Positions 8,366 through 18,235 of a stretch of DNA of 62,362 nt are shown in pieces. Position numbers and translations under genes: made by a program. The first letter of the stretch is position 1, and every line of letters starts with the position of its first letter. The stretch comes from Opitutia bacterium (GTDB taxonomy: Bacteria > Verrucomicrobiota > Verrucomicrobiia > Opitutales > Coraliomargaritaceae), in contig JAQWIW010000021.1 in NCBI GenBank assembly GCA_029248665.1, positions 1 through 62,362 of the forward strand, given 5' to 3'. The notes beneath the pieces were generated by a model. It saw only the letters and a list, made by a program, of their open reading frames with translations, was not told where the DNA came from and searched no databases.

Positions 8366-8968
8366 ATGGCTGTGAAAGTCATTGTTGGCCTCGGAAATCC
8401 AGGAGATGATTATAAAAATAGTCGTCACAATCTTGGCTTTGCCCTGGTCGATCGTCTGGCGAGGCATTTTTCGTTTAATTGGAAATTTGATAAGAAATTT
8501 AATGCAGAAATTGCAGAGGGTATCTATAAAAATCAGAAGCTCAGTTTGATTAAACCTCAAACATTTATGAATCTTAGCGGTCATTCCGTGCAAAAATTCA
8601 AAGAATATCATAAGCTCTCAAATGATGCCTTTCTTGTTGCTTACGATGACTACAACTTGAATTTAGGACAATCTAAGTTGAAAATCGGTGGTGCTGATGG
8701 GGGGCATAATGGTATTTCTAGTATAATTCTTCAAATTGGTGTAGATTTTCCTCGATTTCGTTTGGGAATTCATCCTAAATGTAACGTTTCCCTAAATTTG
8801 TCAGATTTTGTTTTAGGCCGTTTTGATCTTTCAGAACAGCAAATCTTAGATACAATGTTTACTCATTGGATCGAAGACGTAAGACTTATTCTCGGCGAGG
8901 GTATTGAAAAAGCAATGAATCAAACTAACAAACGTAATACAGTCGAACATGAAGAACACAGTGAATAG
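8366..8968 (+). CDS. pth: Peptidyl-tRNA hydrolase
   Basis: Releases peptides from prematurely dissociated peptidyl-tRNA. The protein begins MAVKVIVGLGNPGDDYKNSR with HNLGF, which carries the catalytic Asn and His. It continues with LIKPQTFMNLSGHSV, the catalytic Asp in VAYDDYNLNLG, and GGADGGHNGISSII. I start it at the ATG at 8366. A TTG nine bases upstream is also in frame but would add only MHS. The product is 200 residues, normal for the family. Its last 20 bases overlap rpsF, which suggests translational coupling. Confidence 0.95.
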   Translation: MAVKVIVGLGNPGDDYKNSRHNLGFALVDRLARHFSFNWKFDKKFNAEIAEGIYKNQKLSLIKPQTFMNLSGHSVQKFKEYHKLSNDAFLVAYDDYNLNLGQSKLKIGGADGGHNGISSIILQIGVDFPRFRLGIHPKCNVSLNLSDFVLGRFDLSEQQILDTMFTHWIEDVRLILGEGIEKAMNQTNKRNTVEHEEHSE

Positions 8969-9251
8969 AGAGTACAAAACTACATTTATCTTGGATTTGA
9001 GAGAAACAGAAGATGATGTCGCAAAAGTATCAGCGGATATAACCGAGATATTAAGTTCATTAGGTGCTTCAGTCAGTGAAAGCGAAGATCTTGGGATTAA
9101 AGAATTTGCAAGAGCCGCGGATCCAAATTTTAAACAAGCGCATTACTTAGAGGTTTACTTTTCTGGAAATGCATCTGTTCCTCAAGAGCTAAAAGAAAAA
9201 TTACATTTGGACAAGCGTGTGAATCGCATATTTGTCGAATCTAACGATTAA
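8949..9251 (+). CDS. rpsF: 30S ribosomal protein S6
   Basis: Small-subunit protein that pairs with S18 on the platform of the 30S subunit. The 100-residue product (YKTTFILDLRETEDDVAKVS, HYLEVYFSG, LHLDKRVNRIFVE) has the ferredoxin-like S6 fold and normal length. The start overlaps the end of pth. Its usual neighbour rpsR (S18) is not found between it and rplI, although ssb and rplI keep their usual places. Confidence 0.93.
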   Translation: MKNTVNREYKTTFILDLRETEDDVAKVSADITEILSSLGASVSESEDLGIKEFARAADPNFKQAHYLEVYFSGNASVPQELKEKLHLDKRVNRIFVESND

Positions 9252-9258
9252 TCAAACT

Positions 9259-9693
9259 ATGGCATCATTCAATAAAGTTATCTTAATCGGAAATTTAACC
9301 CGTGATCCTGAATTACGGGTGACTGGCTCAGGGCTGTCTATTTGTAAATTAGGCTTAGCGGTTAATCGTACCTATACGAGTAAAGATGGTGAGTCCAAAG
9401 ATGAAACAACCTATGTGGACGTTGATTCATTTGGGAAACAGGCTGAGATTTTAGGCAAATACATGCAAAAAGGTCGCCCTTTAATGATCGAAGGCCGACT
9501 TAAGTTAGACCAATGGGAATCTAATGATGGGCAAAAGCGTAGTAAATTAGGCGTAGTTTTAGAATCGTTTCAATTTATTGGTGGTCGTGATGATAATACA
9601 TCACGCAGTACAAGTACTTCGGATTCAAGTTCTCAAGATACTAGCAATAATACACAAGAAAAAGAATCTTTTGATGGAGATGTTCCATTTTAA
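9259..9693 (+). CDS. ssb: Single-stranded DNA-binding protein
   Basis: Coats single-stranded DNA in replication and repair. The start is MASFNKVILIGNLTRDPELR. The OB fold continues to YVDVDSFGKQAEILGKYMQKGRPLMIEGRLK. A Ser/Thr/Asn-rich linker leads to the acidic tip FDGDVPF, which docks partner proteins. I choose the ATG at 9259. A longer TTG start at 9232 would overlap rpsF and add residues outside the OB fold. The product is 144 residues, slightly short but complete. Confidence 0.95.
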   Translation: MASFNKVILIGNLTRDPELRVTGSGLSICKLGLAVNRTYTSKDGESKDETTYVDVDSFGKQAEILGKYMQKGRPLMIEGRLKLDQWESNDGQKRSKLGVVLESFQFIGGRDDNTSRSTSTSDSSSQDTSNNTQEKESFDGDVPF

Positions 9694-9723
9694 TCTATTA
9701 AGTAAAAATTTAAGGTAAAAATT

Positions 9724-10239
9724 ATGGCAAACAGTGATATATTATTATTAGAGGCAATTAATGGCCTAGGGTCTGAAGGAGATACAGTTTCAGTACGCGC
9801 AGGATATGCTCGTAACTTCTTATTTCCTCGTAAGCTAGCAATTCCAGTAAACCAAGGAAATCGTAAGCAAATTGAATCTTTGAGGATCGCTAAAGAAAAG
9901 CGTATCGCCGAAGAATTAGAAGCTTCAAAATCTTTAGCTGAGAAAATTGGGCAAATCAATATTTCCATCGCAGTGAAAACTGGAGACAACGGAAAAATGT
10001 TTGGATCAGTTACAAATACAGATATTTTAACTCGCCTAGAAGAAGAGGGCATTAAGCTTCAGAAAAAACAATTGAATGTGACTCAACCGATTAAAGATCT
10101 CGGTTCACATAAGATACAGGTGAAGTTGAATTCTGAAATCGAAGCGGCATTTAGTTTAGAAATTGTGTCTGAAAATCCAATCATTGTTGAAAGCGAAGTT
10201 GCTGATGCTACAGAGGATGATTCTCAGGACGATGCATAA
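9724..10239 (+). CDS. rplI: 50S ribosomal protein L9
   Basis: Large-subunit protein with an N-terminal RNA-binding domain (ILLLEAINGLGSEGDTVSV, RAGYARNFLFPRKLA), a long connecting helix and a C-terminal domain (VTNTDILTRLEEEGIKLQKK). The 171-residue length includes an acidic tail. It sits between ssb and dnaB as in many bacteria. Confidence 0.95.
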   Translation: MANSDILLLEAINGLGSEGDTVSVRAGYARNFLFPRKLAIPVNQGNRKQIESLRIAKEKRIAEELEASKSLAEKIGQINISIAVKTGDNGKMFGSVTNTDILTRLEEEGIKLQKKQLNVTQPIKDLGSHKIQVKLNSEIEAAFSLEIVSENPIIVESEVADATEDDSQDDA

Positions 10240-10267
10240 ATTTCACTGATCGAGTTTCCTCAGAAAG

Positions 10268-11689
10268 ATGTCCATTGAATCTAAATCTAACAATAGAGAT
10301 TCGAGATCGTTTTCAAATTCAAAATCTCAGCTGGATATCACTCGAGTTCAGCCTCATAGTTTAGAGGCTGAAGAAGGTCTTTTGGCGGCCTGTTTGATTG
10401 ACGGCGGTAGGGATGTTTTGACGGACTGCATTGAGCGTAAAATTACACCTCAATGTTTCATTAAGCCTACGCATGAAATCCTATTTAAGTCTCTATTAGA
10501 GCTATATCAAGAGGGTGATCCTATTGATGAAATCCTCCTTTTTGAATATTTAAAGAAGGCAGGCAAAGACGAAGAAGTCGGTGGTATTTCTGCGATCTAC
10601 GCGATTAAAGATCGCATACAAACTGCGGTTCATTCGCGATATTTTGCCAAGATTGTTCATGAAAAATATTTGCTTCGGAGAATGATTCGCACTTCTCGCG
10701 AAACAATTGATGCTTGTTATGAGCAACAAGAAGATATTGAAGTTTTTATTGAGAAAATTGAGCAATCAATTTTTGAAATCAGTCAAGATCGAGTCACCGA
10801 TGGAGCCAAAACGATTAAGCAAGCGGTGGAAAAGGCAGAGATCAATATACAGTCAATCTTAAGTAATAAGCAGGATCATGGAATCGATTCAGGGTTTAAA
10901 GATTTGGATGGCTTGACTTATGGCTTCCATGCTGGAGAAATGGTGGTTTTAGCGGCACGCCCTTCTGTAGGTAAAACCAGTTTGGCTATGAATTTTGCAG
11001 AAAATGCGATCTTGCCGATGGGAAGTCGCAAGCCAGTGGGCGTTTTGGTATTTAGTTTAGAAATGACTGCGACCCAATTGGCGACTCGATTAATGTGTGG
11101 TCGTGCTCGAGTTGATTTTAAGCGAATAAGAGACAAAGTTGCTTCTAAGCAGGATACAAGTGACCTTGTACAGGCTGCAGTAGAACTAAAAAAAGCACCT
11201 TTATTCATCGATGATGCCTCTAATTCTAGTATTTTAGATATTCGCGCTAAAGCACGCCGAATTCACTCCAAAGACCCACTTGGATTAATCATTATTGATT
11301 ACCTTCAGTTGATTCGAGGTACGGACGCACGGGTTCAACGTGAGCAACAAATTGCGGAAATTTCCCGTGGGGTTAAAGGCATGGCAAAGGAATTGGATAT
11401 TCCCGTGGTGGTATTAAGTCAGTTAAATCGTGATTCAGAACGGGAAAATCGTAGCCCAAGGCTTTCGGATTTAAGAGAATCTGGATCTATTGAGCAGGAT
11501 GCTGACGTAGTAATGATGTTGCATCGACCCAAAAAACGTGAAGATGAAGACGGTGACGGATCTAATTTTGGAGAGGTCGAGCATATTAAATTAATTTTAG
11601 CTAAGCAGAGAAATGGACCTGTTGGAGAGATTGACTTAGCTTTTGTCCGCCGTTACACACGTTATGAGAATTTTCATCAACAACATTAA
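10268..11689 (+). CDS. dnaB: Replicative DNA helicase DnaB
   Basis: Hexameric 5'-3' helicase that drives the fork and recruits DnaG primase. The 473-residue protein has a Ser/Asn-rich start, then the N-terminal helical domain ([20 protein letters not shown]). The RecA-like motor has Walker [12 protein letters not shown] and the Walker B region [14 protein letters not shown]. The sensor segments are [14 protein letters not shown] and [20 protein letters not shown]. It ends the rplY-to-dnaB cluster, and bamA follows after 9 bp. The primase partner lies at 33.9-35.7 kb. Confidence 0.96.
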   Translation: MSIESKSNNRDSRSFSNSKSQLDITRVQPHSLEAEEGLLAACLIDGGRDVLTDCIERKITPQCFIKPTHEILFKSLLELYQEGDPIDEILLFEYLKKAGKDEEVGGISAIYAIKDRIQTAVHSRYFAKIVHEKYLLRRMIRTSRETIDACYEQQEDIEVFIEKIEQSIFEISQDRVTDGAKTIKQAVEKAEINIQSILSNKQDHGIDSGFKDLDGLTYGFHAGEMVVLAARPSVGKTSLAMNFAENAILPMGSRKPVGVLVFSLEMTATQLATRLMCGRARVDFKRIRDKVASKQDTSDLVQAAVELKKAPLFIDDASNSSILDIRAKARRIHSKDPLGLIIIDYLQLIRGTDARVQREQQIAEISRGVKGMAKELDIPVVVLSQLNRDSERENRSPRLSDLRESGSIEQDADVVMMLHRPKKREDEDGDGSNFGEVEHIKLILAKQRNGPVGEIDLAFVRRYTRYENFHQQH

Positions 11690-11698
11690 TTTTATCGT

Positions 11699-14077
11699 AT
11701 GAAAACATTTAAATTTGCGTCATTAATTATTTTCTTTTTTTCAGTTTTAATTAACCACACTCTTTTCTCTCAAGAAAATATAGATGATACCTTTGAACTA
11801 GGGGCAGTCCATGTTGTTTACGAAAATTTTAAAACAGTCGATCGTGCGTTTGTTTTATCACATATTCGTTTGAATGAAGGAAGCTTGTATAATCGTCTTT
11901 TATCCGACCAGTCACTCCGTTCTTTATATAATACTAATTATTTTGAATTCGTAGATTTTAGAGTCGCTGACGTGAAAGGTGTGGCTGAATTAAGTATACA
12001 CTTAACAGCGAAATATAAATTGAAACAATTTGAGTTTTCCGGGAATAAAGAATTTTCATCTGAGCGCTTACTTGAGGAGGGCGAGATACAAGATGTCATT
12101 ATTTTAGATGAGTATCAAATAGACTCTGCTGCAGAAAAAATGACTGATTTGTATTTAGAAAAAGGATACAAGGACACGAATGTGAGTTTTGTTATTGATC
12201 GTGACCAAACAAAGGGAGAAGCCATTGTTTATTTTGAGGTCAAGGAATCAGAAAAGATTGCTTTAAAGTCTATCAATTTTACAGGAGTGACTGCTTTTAA
12301 GCCAAAGGTTTTGAATCGCGTGATTCAGACCAAGAACAAGGATATGTTTTCTTGGTTATCAGGTTCAGGGAAGTTTGATCAGTCACTTTTTGAAGATGAC
12401 CTAGATCAATTACGTTTGTTTTATCAAAATGCAGGTTTCTTAGATGTGGTAATCGATCCTGACCTAATTAGTTACGATTTTTCTAAATCTAAAAAAGGGA
12501 AGATTACTATTTCTATTGATGAAGGAGAGCAGTACTTCTTGGGCACAGTAGAAATTGAGGGCGCATCCATCTATACCAATCAAGAGCTCCTCGCTCTTTT
12601 AAGATTGAGTAAAAAAGAAGGTCTCGTTTATTCGCCTCAAGTAGTTGATTCATGGGCAGGTATAATAGAGGATTTTTATTCAGCACGAGGCTACCTAGAA
12701 ACAAGGATTTTTGCAGACAAGAAATCGAACTTAGAAAATCGCCAAATCGATGTTATATTTAAGATCAAAGAAAGTGAAAAATATTATCTCGAGAGTATTG
12801 CTATCGAAGGAAATACTAAGACCAAACAAAAGGTTATTATCCGTGAATTAGCCTTAAAGCCAGGTGATGTCTTTGATTATAGGCGTATGGAATCTAGTGA
12901 AAAGCGTTTAAAAAATACTGCTTTCTTTGACGAAGTTCGTCTAACACCTGAATCTACTAATATACCAGGTAGAAAAAATTTAAATGTTCTTGTTTCAGAA
13001 TCTAGAACGGGCTCGTTTAGTTTCGGTGCTGGTTTTGGATCTGTGAGAAGCACGCAATTTTTTCTTGAGATGAAACAGAGTAATTTCGATATCAAGGATT
13101 GGGAATCAGGCTTTCAAGGAGCCGGGCAAAAATTTAGAGCACGTATTTCTATTGGTAGCTTAAGTAGTCAGGCCTTGATCGGATTTGAAGAGCCTTGGTT
13201 ATTTGAGCAACGACTCACATTCGGGACCAACCTTTATGCGACTGAATCGGAATATAATAGTTCTGATTATAATGAAAAGCGGACTGGGCTTGAGCTATAT
13301 GTCCGTCGACGACTGTTTGAATTAGTCGAAGCAAAATTATCTTACAAATATGAGTTAGTGGATATCTTTGATGTCTTTCTTCCTGAAAACTCAAATCAGC
13401 CTGATAATATTGCCGATGTCTTCCAAGATGCCCTTGGTGAACAAACTGTATCAAAATTTGGCCTGACTTTATTGCGAGATAATCGCGACAGTTTCTTGTT
13501 TACGCGTACAGGTAATAGAACATCTGTTGATGCAGAATTAGCTGGATTAGGGGGCGATGTGAATTATTTTAAAATTGATTTTCGTACCGCTCAATTCATT
13601 CCAACGGTTGATTTATGGAAGCAAAGTTTATCTATTGTTGGACGCTTAGGAGCGATTATGCCTCTTAAAGATGATGAGAGTGCACCTTTTTATGATCGAT
13701 TTTTCCTCGGGGGACCTGAGACATTACGTGGCTACGATTATCGTGATGTAGGACCACGTGCTAAGGATGGGGAAATAAACGGAGCGGATAACTTTATTGA
13801 TGAAACAGCGGGTGGTCATACTTACGGATTGATTTCTACCGAATATTTATTTCATGTTTCCGATGGATTGGGCTTGGTTGCTTTTTATGATGGAGGATTT
13901 GTTAATGACAAAGAGAAAGATTTTAGTTTTGATGATTATGTCGACAATTATGGTTTTGGTGTTAGGCTTCTAATGATGGGATCACCTTTGAAATTGGATT
14001 ACGGTATTCCGTTAAATGCTCCTGACCATCTGTCAAAATCATCTCAGTTTCATTTTTCATTTGGCACACGCTATTAA
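11699..14077 (+). CDS. bamA: Outer-membrane protein assembly factor BamA
   Basis: Omp85 protein that folds beta-barrels into the outer membrane. A signal peptide (residues 1-24, ending near LFSQE) precedes five POTRA repeats (for example LKQFEFSGNKEFSSERL, LKSINFTGVTAFKPKVL, LESIAIEGNTKTKQKVI). A C-terminal barrel contains the conserved FFLGGPETLRGYDYRDVGP and ends in the aromatic signature FHFSFGTRY. At 792 residues it is full length. It is followed by skp and lpxD, the classical envelope order. Confidence 0.96.
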   Translation: MKTFKFASLIIFFFSVLINHTLFSQENIDDTFELGAVHVVYENFKTVDRAFVLSHIRLNEGSLYNRLLSDQSLRSLYNTNYFEFVDFRVADVKGVAELSIHLTAKYKLKQFEFSGNKEFSSERLLEEGEIQDVIILDEYQIDSAAEKMTDLYLEKGYKDTNVSFVIDRDQTKGEAIVYFEVKESEKIALKSINFTGVTAFKPKVLNRVIQTKNKDMFSWLSGSGKFDQSLFEDDLDQLRLFYQNAGFLDVVIDPDLISYDFSKSKKGKITISIDEGEQYFLGTVEIEGASIYTNQELLALLRLSKKEGLVYSPQVVDSWAGIIEDFYSARGYLETRIFADKKSNLENRQIDVIFKIKESEKYYLESIAIEGNTKTKQKVIIRELALKPGDVFDYRRMESSEKRLKNTAFFDEVRLTPESTNIPGRKNLNVLVSESRTGSFSFGAGFGSVRSTQFFLEMKQSNFDIKDWESGFQGAGQKFRARISIGSLSSQALIGFEEPWLFEQRLTFGTNLYATESEYNSSDYNEKRTGLELYVRRRLFELVEAKLSYKYELVDIFDVFLPENSNQPDNIADVFQDALGEQTVSKFGLTLLRDNRDSFLFTRTGNRTSVDAELAGLGGDVNYFKIDFRTAQFIPTVDLWKQSLSIVGRLGAIMPLKDDESAPFYDRFFLGGPETLRGYDYRDVGPRAKDGEINGADNFIDETAGGHTYGLISTEYLFHVSDGLGLVAFYDGGFVNDKEKDFSFDDYVDNYGFGVRLLMMGSPLKLDYGIPLNAPDHLSKSSQFHFSFGTRY

Positions 14078-14122
14078 ATCTATCAGTTTTCAATTATCTT
14101 ACTATTAAACAAAATTTATTAT

Positions 14123-14650
14123 ATGAATACATTACTTAAAAACTTACTTATTCTTACTTTTACAGTATTAACGATTAATGCTGGCTCTATTGCTACAGTA
14201 GATGAGCAGAAAGTTCTTTCTGAATATGTTGCCTTCAATCAAGCACGCGAAAAGGTGCTAGCTTCAGTCGCTCCCATTCAAGAAGAAATTCAAAAGATGC
14301 AGGAAGAAATTACTGGCATTATTGCAGAAGCTAGAGAAGCAGATGCAACTTCAAATAATCCAGCATTAGACGAAGATGCACGCGATGAAGCTCGTTCTAA
14401 GTTAGTTCAATATCAAACTACACTTCAAAATAAACAAGTGCAATTACAGCAGTTTTCTCAGCAAGCACAAGAGCTTGGGCAAAATGGACAGCAACAAGAG
14501 TTGATTCCTTTACAGCAAAAAGCCCAAGATGCAGTTAAGGAAATTGCAGAAAAAGAGGGTATAGATATTGTTTTATCCACTAATAGCGTTATTTTCGTGG
14601 AAGAGTCATTAGACATTTCAGATAAAGTTATTTCTGAATTAAATAAATAA
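14123..14650 (+). CDS. skp: OmpH/Skp-family periplasmic chaperone
   Basis: Chaperone that carries unfolded outer-membrane proteins to BamA. The 175-residue product has a signal peptide (MNTLLKNLLILTFTVLTINA), then SIATVDEQKVLSEYVAF and a long Gln/Glu-rich helical coiled coil. The conserved end is EIAEKEGIDIVLSTNSVIFVEESLDIS. It is shorter in conserved motifs than E. coli Skp, but its length, helix content and place between bamA and lpxD make the call firm. Confidence 0.88.
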   Translation: MNTLLKNLLILTFTVLTINAGSIATVDEQKVLSEYVAFNQAREKVLASVAPIQEEIQKMQEEITGIIAEAREADATSNNPALDEDARDEARSKLVQYQTTLQNKQVQLQQFSQQAQELGQNGQQQELIPLQQKAQDAVKEIAEKEGIDIVLSTNSVIFVEESLDISDKVISELNK

Positions 14651-14686
14651 TTTTCCACCTATAGCTAGATTTTCAAATTCTAAAAT

Positions 14687-15703
14687 ATGAAATATTCCTG
14701 TTCATTGGAATTTATTTTAGAAATTATCGAATCCGATGTAACGGTTAAGGGTGATTTTAATGGAAATATAGAGGGATTTGCTTCATTAGCTGATGCTACT
14801 GAAGCAGATCTTTCTTTTTTTTACTTAGAAAAGTATAAGCAAGATTTACTTAAAACAAAGGCATCGGTTGTCCTTGTCCCCAGTGATTCGAAATTTTTAC
14901 CTCAAAGCGGGCAAACATTTCTTTATGTAAAAAATCCTTCCTTTGATTTAGCAAAAATTTGCAGAGCCATTGAGATGGATCTAATCCCCGAACCAAAACC
15001 GGGGATCCATCCATCAGCCTATGTGCATCCATCGGCAAAGATTTCTCCCGATGCTTATATTGGTCCATTGTGCTGTATTGAAGAGGATGCTCAAATTGGT
15101 GCAGCTTCATTAGTGAGTCAAATTACCGTTGGGAGAGGAGCAAAAATAGGGAATGGTACAAAGATTTTTCCTCAAGTTATAATTGGTGCATATTGCGTAA
15201 TTGGAGAAAGAAATCGATTGCTTGAGGGTTCGGTGATTGGTTCAGACGGATTCGGTTACATTAAACTTGAGGGTAAACATGAAAGATTACCACAGATCGG
15301 TATTGTTGAAACTGCGAAAAACGTGGATATTGGTGCCAACACGACAATTGATCGTGGAAGAATTGGACGTACTTTTATTGGAGAAGGTACGAAAATCGAT
15401 AACCTGGTTCAAATTGCACATAATGTTCAGATCGGAAAACATTGTTTATTGGTAAGCCAATCTGGAATTGCTGGTAGCACGATCTTAAAAGATAATGTAA
15501 TTCTTGCGGGAAAATCTGGTGTTATTGGACATTTAACGATTGGCGAAAACTCAACAATAGGGACGATGTCAGTTGTCATCAATTCTCTAGAAAATGATAG
15601 TCATGTAATTGGGTTTCCCGCCTTGCCTAAAGCTACATTCTGGCGTTTGATTTCTTTAAAACGAAAATTGCCAGATCTATTTAAACGTTTTAAAGATCTT
15701 TAA
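14687..15703 (+). CDS. lpxD: UDP-3-O-(3-hydroxyacyl)glucosamine N-acyltransferase
   Basis: Third enzyme of lipid A synthesis; it adds the N-linked acyl chain from acyl-ACP. After an N-terminal uridine-binding domain ([15 protein letters not shown]) comes the left-handed beta-helix of hexapeptide repeats ([20 protein letters not shown]). The conserved GSDGFGYI and [21 protein letters not shown] are present, the latter holding the catalytic His. The 338-residue length is normal. It acts after LpxC, whose gene is 25 kb away here, fused to fabZ. Confidence 0.95.
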   Translation: MKYSCSLEFILEIIESDVTVKGDFNGNIEGFASLADATEADLSFFYLEKYKQDLLKTKASVVLVPSDSKFLPQSGQTFLYVKNPSFDLAKICRAIEMDLIPEPKPGIHPSAYVHPSAKISPDAYIGPLCCIEEDAQIGAASLVSQITVGRGAKIGNGTKIFPQVIIGAYCVIGERNRLLEGSVIGSDGFGYIKLEGKHERLPQIGIVETAKNVDIGANTTIDRGRIGRTFIGEGTKIDNLVQIAHNVQIGKHCLLVSQSGIAGSTILKDNVILAGKSGVIGHLTIGENSTIGTMSVVINSLENDSHVIGFPALPKATFWRLISLKRKLPDLFKRFKDL

Positions 15704-15742
15704 ACTTAATTATAACTCCATTATTCATACATCTCTTAACTA

Positions 15743-16690
15743 ATGAACAATTCTTTTAAAATATTTTGTGGTAATTCAAATCCAGTGCTGGCACAGGAAA
15801 TATGTGATTATTTGGGGGTGCCTTTAGGGGATGCTACCGTTAATAGTTTCCCAGATGGAGAGAGTTTTGTTCGTATTGAAGAAAATATACGTGGGATGGA
15901 TGTTTTTATCATCCAATCAACAAGTAATCCTGCGAATCAGAATTTAATGGAATTGTTTATCATGATTGATGCTGCGAAGCGTGCATCAGCCAGTCGTATT
16001 ACGGCCGTAATTCCTTTTTATGGCTACGCTAGGCAAGACCGCAAAGATCAGCCAAGAGTGCCTATTACATCAAAACTGGTCGCAAATTTACTTGTATCTG
16101 CTGGGGCATCTAGAGTTTTGACTGTTGATTTACATGCACAACAAATCCAAGGATTTTTTGATATACCAGTAGATCATTTATATGCTTCACCGGTCATGTT
16201 TGAGCATTTGAAAAATATCGATTGTGAAAACCTCACCTTGTTTTCTCCAGATGTGGGTGGCATGAAGATGGCATCAGCTTATGCAGACTTCTTAAAAGTA
16301 CCTTTAGGCTTTATTGCTAAACGTAGAACAGATGCTGAAACAGTAGAAGCGATATCACTTGTGGGTGATACAGAAGGGCGTGATATTTTAATCATTGATG
16401 ATATGACAGAAACAGCCGGTACTTTATGTGCGGCCGCTGAGTTGTTAAAAAAGAATGGAGCCCGAAAAGTTTTTGCAGCTGTCAGTCACGGAGTATTAAA
16501 TGATAAAGGTTATCAGCGATTAGCCGACGGTCATTTAGATGAATTGATCACTACAAATACGACACCCGTTTTACAACAAGAAGGAATTCCAATTACGGTC
16601 TTGAGTGTCTCTAAATTATTAGGTGAGGCCATAAACCGAATTCATAAAAACGAAAGTGTTACAGGATTATTTGAAATAAAAGGGTTTTAA
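15743..16690 (+). CDS. prs: Ribose-phosphate pyrophosphokinase
   Basis: Makes PRPP from ribose-5-phosphate and ATP for nucleotide, His and Trp synthesis. The 315-residue protein shows FCGNSNPVLAQEICDYLGVP and FPDGESFVRIEENIRG. The ATP-site loop is YGYARQDRKDQPRVPI. Metal/substrate segments are VDLHAQQIQGFFDIPVDHLY and FSPDVGGMKMA. The PRPP loop is DILIIDDMTETAGTL. It is intact and of standard length. It sits between lpxD and the DegP-like gene. Confidence 0.96.
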   Translation: MNNSFKIFCGNSNPVLAQEICDYLGVPLGDATVNSFPDGESFVRIEENIRGMDVFIIQSTSNPANQNLMELFIMIDAAKRASASRITAVIPFYGYARQDRKDQPRVPITSKLVANLLVSAGASRVLTVDLHAQQIQGFFDIPVDHLYASPVMFEHLKNIDCENLTLFSPDVGGMKMASAYADFLKVPLGFIAKRRTDAETVEAISLVGDTEGRDILIIDDMTETAGTLCAAAELLKKNGARKVFAAVSHGVLNDKGYQRLADGHLDELITTNTTPVLQQEGIPITVLSVSKLLGEAINRIHKNESVTGLFEIKGF

Positions 16691-16737
16691 TTTTATCTTA
16701 TTATCGTCTTAGATTTTTAATTTATTATAATAATATT

Positions 16738-18234
16738 ATGAACTTACTAATTCGAATCTTATGGATCGTTTTAACTCCTTTTGGGCTATATTTTTCTGCC
16801 TGTGCAGGAGACAATAATGAAAATAACAGTGATAGCATAGAAAAAGTTATCATAAAAGAATCGATTATTAATACAATCGATGCAGGAAATGGAATGACAT
16901 TTTCTTATGCTGACGTGCTGGAAAAAGCCACACCGTCAGTAGTCAGTGTTTATACATCAAAGTATGCGTCTGTTTATTCAAATCGCATGCCGAATGGCAT
17001 TCCTGATCTTTTTCGCCAATTTGGGATTCCTGTGCCTGAAATGTATAATGAACCTGAAATAAAAGAAGAGGAAAAAGAAGAGTTGAAGCCTTACGGAGCA
17101 GGCTCTGGGGTGATCATGACAGAGAATGGTTATATCATAACGAATCACCATGTAGTGCATGACCAAAGAGGTAAACCAGTGGATGAAATAAGGATTCGGC
17201 TTAATGATAAGCGCGAATATGTGGCTGAATTAATCGGCTCGGACCAAAAGACCGATATTGCCGTATTGAAAATCGAAGTGACTTCAGCAATCACTCCATT
17301 GAATGTAGCTAATAGTGATCAAATTCGAATGGGAGATGTTGTTTTTGCGATCGGAAACCCATTAGAGGTGGGTATAACGGCTACACAAGGAATTGTATCT
17401 GCGACGGGTCGTCATTCACTAGGCATTCTCGGTCAAGATGCTTATGAGGATTTTATTCAAACAGATGCCTCTATCAATTTAGGAAATTCAGGAGGAGCTT
17501 TAATTGATGCTTATGGCCGACTCATCGGCATTAATACTGCAATATTTTCAAGATCGGGTGGCAGTATTGGTATTGGTTTTGCCATTCCTGTAAATATAGC
17601 CTTAGATGTCATGAAAAAATTAGTTGAAGTCGGTGAAGTCCCTAGAGGACTTTTAGGCATTTATTCACAGAATGTGACTTTAGATATTGCTGAGGCTTTT
17701 GGCTTGGAATCGACGGAAGGTGCCTTAGTCGATCAAGTACAAAAAGATTCTCCCGCTGATCTAGCGGGGATTTCTCATGGTGATATTATTATCAAGATCG
17801 ATGATCAAAGCATAGAATCGTCTCAGGACTTACGCTTAAAGGTATCACAAATGAATCCTGGTGCCGAAGTGCTTGTTTTTCTGTATCGTGATGGAAATCT
17901 GCTCGAGATACCTGTAGTTTTGGGAGATATAGAGGATGGTTTTTCAGAACATAGTGAAGGAGTGATTCTAGAGGGGCTTACCTTAAAGTATCTAGATCAA
18001 GAAATTCGGGCAAAATTATCTATTCCAGAAAAGATTTCTGGCGTGCTTGTTGCAGATGTTTCACCCAAATCTCCTTTCGCTCGAAGTATACGACCGAATA
18101 CAATCATTATGGAGGTGAATGGAAAGTCTGTAACCGAGCCTAAAGATATAGGCGATTATATAGATGAAGAGAAAGCCAACCGCTTCTATGTCTGGTATAA
18201 CGGACGTATTAGCTATTTAGTACTTAGGTTTTAG
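16738..18234 (+). CDS. DegP/HtrA-like serine protease with two PDZ domains, possibly a lipoprotein
   Basis: Periplasmic quality-control protease of the S1C family. The catalytic triad is visible: His in GYIITNHHVVHD, Asp in KTDIAVLKI, Ser in GNSGGALIDAYGR. One PDZ domain (GALVDQVQKDSPADLAGISH) and a shorter, more divergent second PDZ-like segment (GVLVADVSPKSPFARS) follow. The N-terminus ends in YFSACAGD, an imperfect lipobox (Phe rather than Leu at -3), so it may be a lipoprotein rather than fully soluble. It is 498 residues long and placed directly after the outer-membrane assembly genes, which fits a role in clearing misfolded envelope proteins. Confidence 0.9.
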   Translation: MNLLIRILWIVLTPFGLYFSACAGDNNENNSDSIEKVIIKESIINTIDAGNGMTFSYADVLEKATPSVVSVYTSKYASVYSNRMPNGIPDLFRQFGIPVPEMYNEPEIKEEEKEELKPYGAGSGVIMTENGYIITNHHVVHDQRGKPVDEIRIRLNDKREYVAELIGSDQKTDIAVLKIEVTSAITPLNVANSDQIRMGDVVFAIGNPLEVGITATQGIVSATGRHSLGILGQDAYEDFIQTDASINLGNSGGALIDAYGRLIGINTAIFSRSGGSIGIGFAIPVNIALDVMKKLVEVGEVPRGLLGIYSQNVTLDIAEAFGLESTEGALVDQVQKDSPADLAGISHGDIIIKIDDQSIESSQDLRLKVSQMNPGAEVLVFLYRDGNLLEIPVVLGDIEDGFSEHSEGVILEGLTLKYLDQEIRAKLSIPEKISGVLVADVSPKSPFARSIRPNTIIMEVNGKSVTEPKDIGDYIDEEKANRFYVWYNGRISYLVLRF

Positions 18235-18235
18235 A

